Positions 53,353-64,000 of a DNA stretch of 64,000 bases are shown here, one piece after another (the first letter of the stretch is position 1; every line of letters starts with the position of its first letter). Source of the stretch: Branchinecta lynchi (lineage: Eukaryota > Arthropoda > Branchiopoda > Anostraca > Branchinectidae). The stretch is taken from assembly GCA_023053575.1 (NCBI GenBank), contig JAKZAP010000014.1:558001-622000 (forward strand). The letters run 5' to 3'. The notes under the pieces were generated by a model that had not been told where the DNA came from, ran no database searches, and worked only from the letters and a program-made list of their open reading frames with translations. The translations under genes and the position numbers were made by a program.

Positions 53353-54640
53353 GAGAATTACGCTGGGTATGGTTACCAATTTAAGGCCAACTCTAAAGAG
53401 CCCGAGAACTGATAGCCAACGAAGGCGCAAAACGACGTAACCCTCGCCAAAATTTGAGCTCATTTTCTAACCCTGTGGCAAATTTGTCCGACAGCTTAGG
53501 ACTCGTTAAAGAACAGCTCTTACTAGAAATGATGTTTTCTCGATGAAATGGCTCAGAAATATCGTTTAAAAAATACCATTACTTTCCACGCGAAATTAGG
53601 GATTTTCTTATTCAATCAATCAATAAATCAATTTTATTCCAGTAAGAAATTACCATATCACAAAGAAACAAGGAAAAAAAAGAAGGCAAAAAAGAACGAA
53701 CGCGGCAACAAATGCAAACATCACATGGACAAAAAAGCAAAAATACTAAATTATTAGCGCTTGTCGACTCTATCCAGCCTTCCCCTGGGGTTGCCGGGAA
53801 TCCCCGGGATTATACAAGCGGAAATAGACTTCCATAGCACCAATTAATCCATCACTCTGGGGCTTTTTTCGTCTTTTTATCAGTCTTTGTCCAGGGCAAA
53901 AAACAAAGTTATTTGGGTTCCAAACGTACATTCAAAATACATACTATGGAAAAAATCAAATAATAAATATAACGCACTAAAGAATAATAGATTATTTCCC
54001 ACGGTAAGTCGAAGCTAATGTTCATTACAATTATGGTGCCTACTTTTTGAATTTCCTCTTTTGTTGTTGCTAATTTTGTGTTACTTGCTCAGACTTAGGC
54101 TAAGACTAGGGAATGTCCAGACCTGGATTATAAGCATAACCTTTTTGTCTTTACTTCTTTGTCTTTCTTGTAATCTTGGCTGAAGAAAAGCATTTACAAT
54201 ATATTTTAATTACTATAACTAATTATTAATCAAAGACAAACCTGCTAATTTAATAATGCTATTGACGTAGCAAATTAAAACACTACCAACTCAAAAAGGT
54301 GCCAGAAACTCAAAGTAAATTTCTTTGCCAAGGATACTACAGATGTTGTCATATAACCATCAGTTTGTATAACGGCTACAATAAATCTGTCATATTTCAA
54401 GTGTTCCATCAGTTAATATGCTAATAATTATTTGCTTATTGCTTCGGCACGACGGTATTTCAGAGTGCCATTAAACTCCGCAGCACAGAAGGAAGGCCTG
54501 AGTCCCTATGCCAAAAGCATAGCCTTAGCAAGCTTATTGGGCAGTTTTTCTAAGAAAAATAAGAGGTTCCGGATTCTCTGACACTTTTTCCCTTTCCGAG
54601 CAAGATCACAGGTTTCGTCGGGACCACGCGAATATTTACT
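53353..54640. other. No gene recognised
   Basis: Mostly AT-rich. A Lys-rich plus-strand frame at 53548-53757 is low complexity. Confidence 0.3.
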
Positions 54641-54642
54641 GG

Positions 54643-55042
54643 CCACTACATTGTCAGAAGTTTCATAACAGACTGCGCATAACACTTTCAAGAATAACAC
54701 CTTTTTACTTAGAAATAAAGTGTTATGACCAATTAAGTTTATACCATTTCGTGCCTAGATCTCCAACAACACGTTCAATAGGTAAAAATACTACACTGTC
54801 AGAAGTTACATAACGACAACAGAAGGATGCGCTTTGGGAAAAAGAAGGATAACACTTTGGGATGTTATCTGTTACGTTTCTTTCGTTCACGTTAGTATTT
54901 TTACCAATTGAAGGTGTTGTTGGAGATCTAGGCACGACATACTGCAAACTTAATGGTCATAACACTTTATTTCCAAGTGAAAAGGTGTTATTCTTGAAAG
55001 TGTTATACGCTATCTGTTATGAATCTTCTGACAATGTAGGGT
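54643..55042 (+). mobile_element. Fold-back element, about 170-bp arms
   Basis: CTACATTGTCAGAAG..CATAACACTTT at the left mirrors AAAGTGTTAT..CTTCTGACAATGTAG at the right. Further matches are AGATCTCCAACAACAC / GTGTTGTTGGAGATCT. The loop is about 80 bp. No clear target duplication was found. Confidence 0.7.
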
Positions 55043-55559
55043 CATGCGGATTTCCTTCCTACAGGAGATCCCACACGCATGCTATTTATCTATAACCAAA
55101 CCCTTAACCAGACTAAGACCAGACGCAATATGTAATTCCTTTCAGTCTTTAGTATCCCGGCTAGCCCAGATTGTAAACTGATCTCTAGTCGAAAACTAAC
55201 AAAGTTCTTTATCTATACATTTTCTGGTTTACATCAGATTCTGATTGTACCATTTACCCGGTTGTGAAACAAAGCAGATATATTCAGTATTATTATACAT
55301 ACATCGACACAAACAGTTGTACACAGACTTTTTTAGCTCTCATAAATTCGAATATCTGGCTGAACCATTGACTTCTGTAGGAAAATGTAGTTTGAACATC
55401 GTTTTTCTATGTCTTTTCTTTCTCATGATCGAAACACCAAACATACCCGGTTTTCACCAGATTTTGTACTTAGTATCGATTTACTATCTGCTTTCTGCTG
55501 AAAAGCAGCAACGACTTCTTCAATTTCTTAGAATTCAATCAAACTGAAAACTGAAAACT
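55043..55559. other. No gene recognised
   Basis: Nothing supportable. Confidence 0.3.
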
Positions 55560-56470
55560 TAACCGCGCCCGACCACACTGGGGGGAATCGGAGGGGGTTC
55601 CAGAAAAGTGTCTAATACTTTTTGGGACCAAATAGATGGAGGGGCTGGGATGAAACTTGGACAGTGCCTTACACGTATTACGAGTCTTATATATGTTATT
55701 TTGGGACCCTTGACGGGTCCGACCTCCGCTGAGGAGAGTCGGAGGGCGAGTGGGTACAACTTAATAGGGAATAACAGGAAAACAGGGAAATAACAGGAAA
55801 TAGGGAATTAATAGGGAATAACAGGAAAACATGCCCTAGATCTGAAATGAATGTGTCCGAATCGTATCTGGACAGGGTGTGGGGGGGGGGGGACTTTGCG
55901 ACACGGAAGGGACCAAAAGCATGGATAGATAGAAGTTAAACTTGTAGGGTACAAGGGCTGAGAGGGTTCCTGGAACTTATCCGGAAGTTCTCAGATTCGA
56001 GTGAAACTTAATGGCTGTTGTGAACAAATGCCCCGCAATGACATTTATGTGTCCGAATTGGATCCAACAACGGTGGCAGAGTTTGAGAGGTACTGGAAAA
56101 ATTTCCAAAAAGTGCTCTGATTTTAGTGAAAATTGAGCAAATGATCTAGACGTGACGTTTACTGTGATCAAATCGGGGTAGTTGGAGTGGACATTTTTCG
56201 CAAGTGCTCTAATTCGAGTGAAATTTGATGAGGTGGTATGAGCAAGACAGTGCTCTAGATGCGATAATTATATGTCCGAAACGGATCCGATCTCAGTGAG
56301 GGGAGTTGGATTTAGGACTGGAGATTTTCCAGGGCTCCGATTTGATTGAAACTTGATGGCTGGTATGAGCAAATGCTCCTGAATCGGATCTGACTTTTGT
56401 GGTTGGGGGAGTTGAAGGAGGGCCGATGATTTTCTAAAGTGCTCGATTCGAGTGACACTTAATGAGTGGT
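55560..56470 (+). repeat. Family C-like array, diverged
   Basis: Units share GTGAAACTTAATGG-like, GAACAAATGC and GTCCGAATCGGATC blocks and a G tract at 55879. At 55758-55830 there is a local AATAGGGAATAACAGGAAA repeat. Confidence 0.6.
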
Positions 56471-57235
56471 AGGAGAAAATGCTCCAGACGGGACATAATA
56501 CTTAGACCACCAAATTATAGATCTTATCGGGATACTTTGAAGGAGTTTAAGGCGGTTTCAAAATGCCATCCAATCTTGACAGCGCGAACCTTAGCTGATA
56601 GCCTATATGCGAACTACCTTTGCAAATGCTATGTGATTCAAATCTTGTTTGTTGAGATCACAATGAGAGCTGGTACAGATTATACAATCAAACTGATTGG
56701 AAGGTTGATAGAAGGAACACGGACATGCGGAAGAATGATATTTTATTAGTTGTCTCAGATAGATTGTTCGGCGTTAACCAAATTGAAACTCAAAAACTAC
56801 CTAATGAATTCGATTCTGGGGTGGGGTTGGGGTGGAGGGCAACGCAAAAGAAAAAACTGTATTACACAGATATTTTTTTTTTTTTACCGAAATCCGTTAA
56901 AAGACTGGGCAACTGGAATCTGGAATTAATTCAAACTCCATGAAAATGTTGATAAGAGTATCGAATGAAATGTAAGAATACCATCTTTGCTCCATTTTGT
57001 CTTCATATAGCCAATAATTCGGCCGGAATCCGGAAAATACGGGGGGTTGGGCAGACACATATATTTATCGGGTTGTCCAATTTGTAGATAGCCTGCTGCA
57101 GGGAAAAGAAGACGTGTTCAATTTTTTCTCCATCGGATCAGATTCACCCGAAAACTGCCGTACATATGCTAGTTTACATTGCTCTGTTTGCAGTTTACAT
57201 ACGTCAATTTATAGTTTAAAATCGTACAAGCGGTC
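56471..57235. other. No gene recognised
   Basis: Nothing supportable beyond a T run at 56872. Confidence 0.3.
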
Positions 57236-57297
57236 GATCCCGATTCTCGGCAAACTCTATATTTTATGAATATAGAAAACCTACACCAATTTTGTAT

Positions 57298-57778
57298 TCA
57301 ATTCAATTCAATTCATTTATTTGTATCCGCCAAAGCTGGCGAGTAGAAAAAAATATAATAAAATTCATACAATCGGTCTACAAACTAGTAACTAGACCAT
57401 ATACTTTCATAAAAACTCTACGTCATTTAAAAAACAATTAGCCTACACTATCCTAAATGAAGTCTACCTAACACTTTAACCAAAATACAATCAACGCAAC
57501 GCATCGGACAAAGTGTGCTTTATGGAATAAATTTTTGAAAAAAATGTTTCCCGTTTCTTTTTCAAAATATCAATGGGGTTTTTTAAACCATAATTATCCA
57601 TCATAAAAGAACTGGATTGGTATTTCGAAAACCGGCATAAAAATTTCCCAAAATTAAAAAAAGTAGTTTTGATACGCGATAAATTTGATAACGTTAAAAA
57701 GGGTAAAAAAGAAGATGCAAGCAAAGCCTGTGGAAGAGCAACAGTGTTAAAAATCTTTGCAAGATTGCGTCTAGATAG
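57298..57778 (-). mobile_element. LINE 3' fragment with 62-bp target duplication
   Basis: A 481-bp insertion is flanked by a perfect 62-bp direct repeat (57236-57297 and 57779-57840). On the minus strand it carries the end of a LINE frame (KIFNTVALPQALLASSFLP, then a stop after SDALR). The 3' end is an AATTG repeat. It is 5'-truncated by incomplete reverse transcription. Confidence 0.85.
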
Positions 57779-57840
57779 GATCCCGATTCTCGGCAAACTC
57801 TATATTTTATGAATATAGAAAACCTACACCAATTTTGTAT

Positions 57841-58336
57841 CCCACAGAACTTTTTTGGTATTTCAAACGAACTGGCTGCTTATGTTTCTGCCTCCTTTGC
57901 GTTTGTGTCGTTACTCTTTCCATATAAATTGACTCTGCCAAGGACACCGCAGCCTGATTTAGACCTTTCTGGGAAAATATCGTGTCGTTGCAAGTCGAGT
58001 TGTCAAACAAATTCCAGATAAAATATGGTCGACTTAGAGCTTAGGACTGTGGGTCCATCCATACACTACTTAAGTAGTTTGTGCATCAAATTGTATCTCC
58101 TAATATTAAACTTCAGGCAATTTAGCGTACTAAAAAATAGTCACCGTAATAAAACATATCCGGTGAAAAGCTTCTGTGTCGATGTCGGTTCAAAATGGGT
58201 TACAAACCGGAAATATTTTGGTAGCCTAACAGTTTACCCTTCCAAGGCCCAGAATTTACGGTAAGAACTGGCCAGGCTCCAAGTACCCGGAACAAAGCCC
58301 AGTAGCAGACTATTCGGAAATTAGAACCTCAATGTT
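57841..58336. other. No gene recognised
   Basis: Nothing supportable. Confidence 0.3.
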
Positions 58337-58344
58337 CATTTATT

Positions 58345-59533
58345 CAGGGGCGTCGCCAAGGGGGGGGGGGGGTACCAAACCCCTCGAAGAAAGAAAAAAA
58401 CTTCAATGGGCGCTCGCAGAGCGCCAGACCACGAAAATTCAGCTCATATGGGCGCTCACCCACAAAAGCTAAATGGGGGGCTGGCACTGCGCCCGGAAAA
58501 GTCAGTAAGGCTAGTTATTAAGGCGTCGGCTGTTCTGGGTTCTCGAGCGTCTAGAATTGCATTCTCAGTCACATGTTTCGAGAGGCAGGCTATTTCTAGT
58601 CGTTCAGATACGAAGAGGTTTTTTAATCACATTTTGTCAGAATGAGAAGTATGATTATTAGATTTAAACTTACATGACTGACAGAAGACAAATCTTGTAT
58701 TTCGCACTGCAGCACACAGTTTTAACCTAAGTTTTACCACGATCTGTTATCTACTAGTATTTTAGTAGAAAAGCATTTAATGATACGAATTTTTATCCAG
58801 TCCGACGTTAAAAAATAAATCGGCTTCGTGAGCAATGAAAGAAGATTGAATGAGGGTTCTGATTATTGCAACACGTCATTTGATTTTTATTTTGTGTTTG
58901 AACTCTAAATTCTGAACAAGTCAACTCCATTTCAGTATTTTTCTGGATGATCAGTACTTCTTTTTTGGAAAGGCTCGAACTGAAGCACATTATCCAACAT
59001 CTAGCTAAATGTCTCACATTTTTCTGGAACCGTCGTGGACAAAAATATAGACGGGCAGATCCTGCTAAGTGGCCCTTACCTTCATTTGGGATCCGAAAAG
59101 GCGGTCTGATTATACAGGATTCCACAGAATTTGCCTGCAGTGCCTTTCATAGTATCTATTTACTGGAAAGTCGTGTCATTTCCTTCGAATTTTAGGCTTG
59201 AAATTTCGGGGCTTGGGTCGCATTAAAGCTATATAGATTTTGTTGCGGGGTAGTAGTGTTTTGCCCAAAACAACTCATGGCCTACTTCACAAATTTCGCC
59301 TGCGGCGCTCATTTTCGATCTGTCTGATATACAGTTTTGCGGATATAGTGCTGTGTTTCTTGGCTATTGTTTAAACCGCTTCTGAGCTCGAAGATACAAC
59401 TAGACTTCTAATCTTCAGTCTTCAACGCTACTAGTTATCACGAGTTTTATTATCACATATGAAACGAAAATTTGAAACGGGCGGCAATCCCCCTCCCCCT
59501 CGAGTGCCACCCCCCCCCCCCTCGACGCCCCTG
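58345..59533 (+). mobile_element. hAT-type element, CAGGGGCGTC family, 1.2 kb
   Basis: CAGGGGCGTCGCCAAGGGG at the left, CCCCTCGACGCCCCTG at the right, and perfect 8-bp flanks CATTTATT (58337-58344 and 59534-59541). G and C tracts lie next to the termini. The interior has no transposase frame. The word AAATTTCGCCTGCGGCGCTC near its right side also occurs inverted at about 15495. Confidence 0.9.
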
Positions 59534-59541
59534 CATTTATT

Positions 59542-60821
59542 ACCCTAGCCTCTAAATTTCTTGTATCCTATTTATCCTAGGTCATCTTTTTTAAAACTTC
59601 TGCAGAAAACGCGGCAGAATGGGAGGGCGTTAGTCCCCTCTCCGTGGATGCTGTACATTATGGGAACAGAGTACGCTGAAAACCAGAGAGACACGGCTCA
59701 GACTTTATGTATTCATAAATTTGTAGGTATTTATCTGACAAGAAAACAAATTTTGGCGTCTTACCGCCTTTGCGCTACCTTGGCAAGTAAGGGAATTTCA
59801 ATTTAATCTGAGATGCAATCACCAATAGGAAAGGTATCCAGGGACTTCGTTACCCACCAGGCTTTAGTTGTGTATTTCCAACCCTTAAAAATTTGCATTT
59901 CTGGACTTTCGAAATTCCTTAGAAAAGGAATAATTATGATAAGCTGCTAATGTTTAATGTTCTGAGCAGGGCAATTCCAAAAGGCATACTGATTATTGAT
60001 TAGTGGTTTTCTTTTCTCTGCTGCGAGTTTGTACCTCAAGTTGTTCGAACAGCTTATTTTACAGACAGAGGAACATCCAAACGGATATGGTACCAATGGT
60101 TTAGGATGTGATCCGTTCCCCATGAATTTTCGATGTCGACTCTCCTGCCAGCTGGTGTGTCAGAAAAAAAAGGCAAAGTAGTCCCGCAGCTTGGCAATCT
60201 TGGTCGTCCCTAATTGACCCTTAGCAATTCCAGATAGTTTCTTGAGGTTAATGAGATGTATAGCACAAACACGAATCAATTAAACACAGCATACAATTGG
60301 CAAGTTATATAATAGCCTACAAAGTATCTGCGACTCCTTCAGGATACGGGAAAGAACCGAAAAGAAGATTCGGAGAAAGGTCTGAAATCAGAAAACAAGC
60401 TATTCTTAGAATTTTTATCAGTGAAACACGTTTCACTTGGAAAAAGTTTATGAACGACGTTTTACGCGGGAAGCTTTTGGATAGGGGCATTTTTGGGACG
60501 CTCCACTTGGGGACATTCTGACCAGTAGGCGTTGATTCATAACCGTGACGATAGGTCGGTAAGACACTTCAACCAGAGCACAGATGTTTTGGGTTGTAGC
60601 CCTAGCATCACCAGGCTCTGGTGATTCAAAAAACAGATTCTCTCGGTATCAATGTCAAGCTAGTTGCAACGGTATAGGTTCGAGTTCATCCCTGTTCCAT
60701 TCCTAACGTATAATAACTACAGCCAACATAAAGCAGATTTGCATAGCATGAACGTTGCATCGTCACCATTGTTAAGAACCGCCGTAACTTGACATTTCAA
60801 TCACCCAGTCAACGTCGTATT
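59542..60821. other. No gene recognised
   Basis: Several 60-80-codon frames without motifs. Nothing supportable. Confidence 0.3.
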
Positions 60822-61241
60822 AGGCGTAGTCTCGCCGTTCCCCGAGGACTCCATTTGAGAAGTCCCCGCGTTTTTGTCTGTCCCGGGGACTCACTCCCCG
60901 TATTCTCGCGAGTTCCCATGGATAGGGAATGCTACGATTATCATCACCAAAAAGGACTCCTTTTCAGATTCGGAGGGGAATCAATTTCTGCTGTTGTTGG
61001 TGCAATGTAAAATTAATTAAAAAGAATCAGAATAAATAATACCAAAAATAAAGACTAATTTCGTCAAATTCATCTTTGTTTTTCGAACAAAATCATTTTA
61101 CAAGCATTTCCCGTGTTTTCGTAGTTTTCCTAAGCGGAGTCCGCGTGGAGTGACTCCCTCTATTCTCGCCGTTCCCTTCGATTCCCCGAGGAGTCCTCGA
61201 GGAACTCCGAGGAGTCCTCGGGGAACGGCAAGAGTACGTCT
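60822..61241 (-). mobile_element. Inverted-repeat MITE, AGGCGTATTCTCGC family
   Basis: AGGCGTAGTCTCGCCGTTCC and GGAACGGCAAGAGTACGTCT form the ends, with 5-bp flanks GTATT (60817-60821 and 61242-61246). It is homologous, in reverse, to 2500-2902. Repeated GAGGAGTCCTCG palindromes lie near the right end. Confidence 0.75.
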
Positions 61242-61246
61242 GTATT

Positions 61247-62300
61247 GGCAAGAATATTCGGGATCTCGCAATTGCCTTTCTCTATTCTTTTTCTCGATAA
61301 AAAATGACCCAATCCCTCCCCCTTTCTGACTTGTTATTTTTCCAAGGCCTTTATCTTAAATATATGCTACGGCTGGGATTGCCAGAGGAATGTTTATGAC
61401 GTGAACGTGACTTATCATTTCCCCTGAAATATTCTCGCTGGTCCTGCAAAAGGAAACAAGTCGAGCAAGGCCAAGACACCGGTGGGAACCGAAACAGGAA
61501 TATTTTGACGGATTTTTCTGATCTCAAAATTCAGGTTTCGCGGAATTCCGGCCTTCGCCAGATTCCGTAAGCGCTACCCCTATTGCAACCTGTTATCTGG
61601 GGCATTTCTCTTCTAGCTTTTATTTATTCGGATCAAACTTAATTGATTGATTGAATTTTTTTTTGTTTTTTTTGTAAATCTTGAATTCTTGCGTTTCCGG
61701 CCTCTACGACCAGAGTATCGATACGAGTTGAAAACTCATTGAATGCCCTGATCAAACATGTTCTGTATGTGTATACGGACCTTTCATGTTGTATCAAAGG
61801 TCTAGCTTCTTCCGAAATTTTGCTACCTCGTTTCTCCGAGTCTTCAACTCGACGAGTTTGTGAGAACTACCGAACTCCCTGTTTTGGCACGAATGCGGCA
61901 GAAATGTTGGATATGCGAGAACGAAGGTGCAAGATATTCTCCCTCTGTGTGGAAACTCCATACGACAGCCAGAGAACAAGAGGACTACCGAATTTCGTTT
62001 TCGACGGATTCCGCGCGTAGTAACGTTCAACTAAACATACACAAGATTCTACGCGTGTCGTCAAGTGCAAGTTCTTTTATTATTTAAACATACATATTTA
62101 ACAATATTCACATAACGTCCCCAGCAGGGAGACTGGCTTGAAAGCCGGGCGACAAACGGGATAAATAAACAAACTCAGAAGAAACGGATGCCATCACATT
62201 TCTCACTTTATCTCAGACCAAAAAAATATATACCAAAAATTCGTATTTTTATAATTATATTATTATTTATCCGATAGCTGAAAGACCGGGAGCTACTCAC
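61247..62300. other. No gene recognised
   Basis: A group of overlapping frames at 61740-62090 on both strands has no motif. The AT-rich stretch at 62210-62280 may be the 3' flank of the following LINE. Confidence 0.3.
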
Positions 62301-62303
62301 AAA

Positions 62304-62820
62304 CTAATATTCATCAATAAGTACAGATTTAAATTTAGCTTTTACTGTTATAAGAGACAGACTCTGATTAAAACAAGAATTATATTTGTTCCAATATTTA
62401 GTAATAATATTTTTAGGGGAAAATCTTGATCGCTCGGAAACAATTAAAGGCATAGGAAGCTTACTTGAAAGACGACCCGTATTGTACGGTCGGACTGAAG
62501 GAGGGCCTGGAAAAAATGATTTGAAGCAAACTGGCAGCAGATCCTTTAGATAACGGACATGGAAAAGTATACAATGACAAACTAGGATTTGTCTAACAGG
62601 AATAATATTAAAATAACTGTAAAGACTTTTAGTTGGAGATTTACCAGGAAGAGAAACTGGGGAATAAAGTAACATCTTAAGGATTCTCACTGCTTTGTTT
62701 TGTAACTTCACAATAGGAGAAATATGAGACTGAAACGTACTCAAATAAATAATCGAACAACAATTAATATACGAACGAGGAAATCTCCACAGACAACGTG
62801 GGTTAACGGGAACTCGGGAA
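62304..62820 (-). mobile_element. LINE 3' fragment (reverse transcriptase C-terminal region)
   Basis: The frame reads SHISPIVKLQNKAVRILKML, then ILVCHCILFHVRYLKDLLPV, then a PYNTGRLSSKLPMP block and a final WNKYN..FKSVLIDEY. This matches the usual C-terminal layout of CR1/L2/RTE-type LINE proteins (LQNKAVRI, YNTR, WN, FK). The upstream side is truncated and fused to a family C element at about 62838. Confidence 0.75.
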
Positions 62821-62837
62821 AGTCTCCCAGCATTTTT

Positions 62838-64000
62838 ATGGCGATTGCCCTTCGGCCAAGCGCCATATAGCGATCGCAATTTCTGTCGGTCCATCGGTAT
62901 GTCTGTCTATCGGTCTGGCGGTCTGGCGGTCTCTGGGTCGGTCCGGGTTTTGCTACTTTGAGCGCTTCCACATAAGCTTACGATGAAACTTGGCAGGCAT
63001 ATCAGGGACTCCAAAAGATTAAGTTGGAAACAGCCACTCCCCCGGTCCGAGCATCGTGGGGGGGGGGGATGAGGGGGAATCTGGAATTTTGAGGTATTTA
63101 TTAACTTTTAAACGGGAGATCTGATCTTACCGAGACTTGATGTTTGGAAAGACCTCGTGTCTCAGACGACCCACTTCAAATCCGAACCGGATCCGGTGAC
63201 TTTGGGCGGAGTTGGAGGGGGGAGGGAGAAGGAAATCCTGGAAAGACTGGAGAAACGGGATGAAACAACAAGCGCAACTCCTAGATACATCATTGACGAA
63301 ACCGGGCTGAATTCGGGCACTGTGGGGGAGGGGGGGGGGTTCTGGTGATCCACCGAATTCGGTACTTAGTGATGGAATAGGATGCTGAAACTCGGTAGGA
63401 ATATGAGGGATTCGAATAGCCCACTTGGTCGTTTCCACGATCCGAACATCGTGGGGGGAGTGGAGGGATGGGGAATTCTGGAATCTAGTGTCATTTAACT
63501 TGTGAACGGGCGATCAGATTTGAATGAAACTTGGCAAGTGGAAAGAGCTATTGTCTCGGATGGTCCATGTCAAGTCCGGACTGGATCCGATACTTGGGGG
63601 GGGGGGGGTTGGAAGGGGGCACCAGAATTTTGTGAAACGCTTAGTGTAGAGGGATCGGGATGGATTTGGTGGGAAGAACAAGCAGAAGCATTAGATTCGT
63701 TCCTGACAGAAGTTCTTTGTTCTTTGGGGGGAGTTGGAGGGGTTTTCCCAGGATTCTGTGCTCGCGAGATAGGATACTCCCATGTGTGCTAAAGATAATA
63801 AAACTTGGCAGGCATATTAGGAACCCGGCCAAACAGACTTAAGGACCCTACACAGTGCCCTAGGAAGACTTTGGTTCCTGAATCCTACCATTTTTCGGGA
63901 CGTTGAGGGAGGGGGAATCCGGAAATTACTGACTTCCGTAGATTCTGAAAAAATGGTCCGATTCAAGTGAAAATTTATGGGTGATAAGAACTGATGACCT
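62838..64000 (+). repeat. Family C tandem array, running off the window
   Basis: It starts with the terminal hairpin TGGCGATTGCC..GGCCAAGCGCCA followed by TATAGCGATCGCAATT and the GTC-rich stretch. Units with G tracts then run to the window end. Confidence 0.8.

Noticed and set aside
61739..62087. Overlapping frames on both strands as a gene
   Set aside because: Four frames are open at once, which reflects a local lack of stops. None has a recognisable motif.

Overview
The window looks like nuclear DNA of an animal, most likely an invertebrate, at about 40-45 % G+C. The evidence is spliced genes with GT..AG introns, a rhodopsin-family neuropeptide-type GPCR, the eukaryotic ribosome-biogenesis gene UTP6, LINE retrotransposons and a dense cover of non-autonomous DNA transposons. 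I cannot name a phylum from the sequence alone. Most of the 64 kb is interspersed repeat, and few genes can be defended.

Genes. (1) UTP6, minus strand, 12661-14616: a single 651-codon open frame, with a strong 3' splice site just upstream of its ATG and an AATAAA overlapping its stop. (2) Two in-phase exons of a class A GPCR, minus strand, 49490-49654 and 41971-42290. They carry extracellular loop 2 to TM5 and TM6-TM7, and are split by a 7.2-kb intron full of transposons. The upstream (TM1-TM4) and tail exons were not found. (3) A two-exon BED-type zinc-finger gene, minus strand, 7293-8238, lying inside a hAT-type transposon. (4) Several weaker single-exon candidates at 1659-1783 (-), 8737-8834 (+), 22150-22308 (+) and 30224-30509 (-).

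Mobile DNA. At least eleven elements have the hAT signature: ends of the type CAG..CTG (two slightly worn) and an 8-bp target duplication. They lie at 911, 2104, 4851, 6988, 20764, 28447, 38318, 43595, 51575, 51708 and 58345. Two of them (4851-5257 and 6988-8585) are filled near their ends with short hexamer repeats, and the second also encodes the BED finger. Other groups are a TTAA-flanked family (5358, 39100, 40918), long fold-back elements (19652-21489, 54643-55042), a CACTGTAAAA-ended family (12046, 35411, 35782), and two large tandem-repeat-bearing families that recur about seven to nine times each (here called A and C). LINE remnants are an RNase H/zinc-knuckle 3' end at 17815-18854, a decayed reverse transcriptase at 46521-48480, a 3' fragment with a 62-bp target duplication at 57298-57778, and another 3' end at 62304-62820.

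Layout. 1-12 kb is repeats plus the BED-encoding hAT. 12.6-14.6 kb is UTP6. 15-22 kb holds a LINE, nested fold-backs and one candidate terminal exon. 22-41 kb is almost wholly families A, C and others. 42-49.7 kb is the GPCR region. 50-64 kb is repeats with nested hAT elements and LINE ends. There is no operon-like organisation. The recurring relation is between short DNA elements and the proteins, mostly missing here, that would have moved them.
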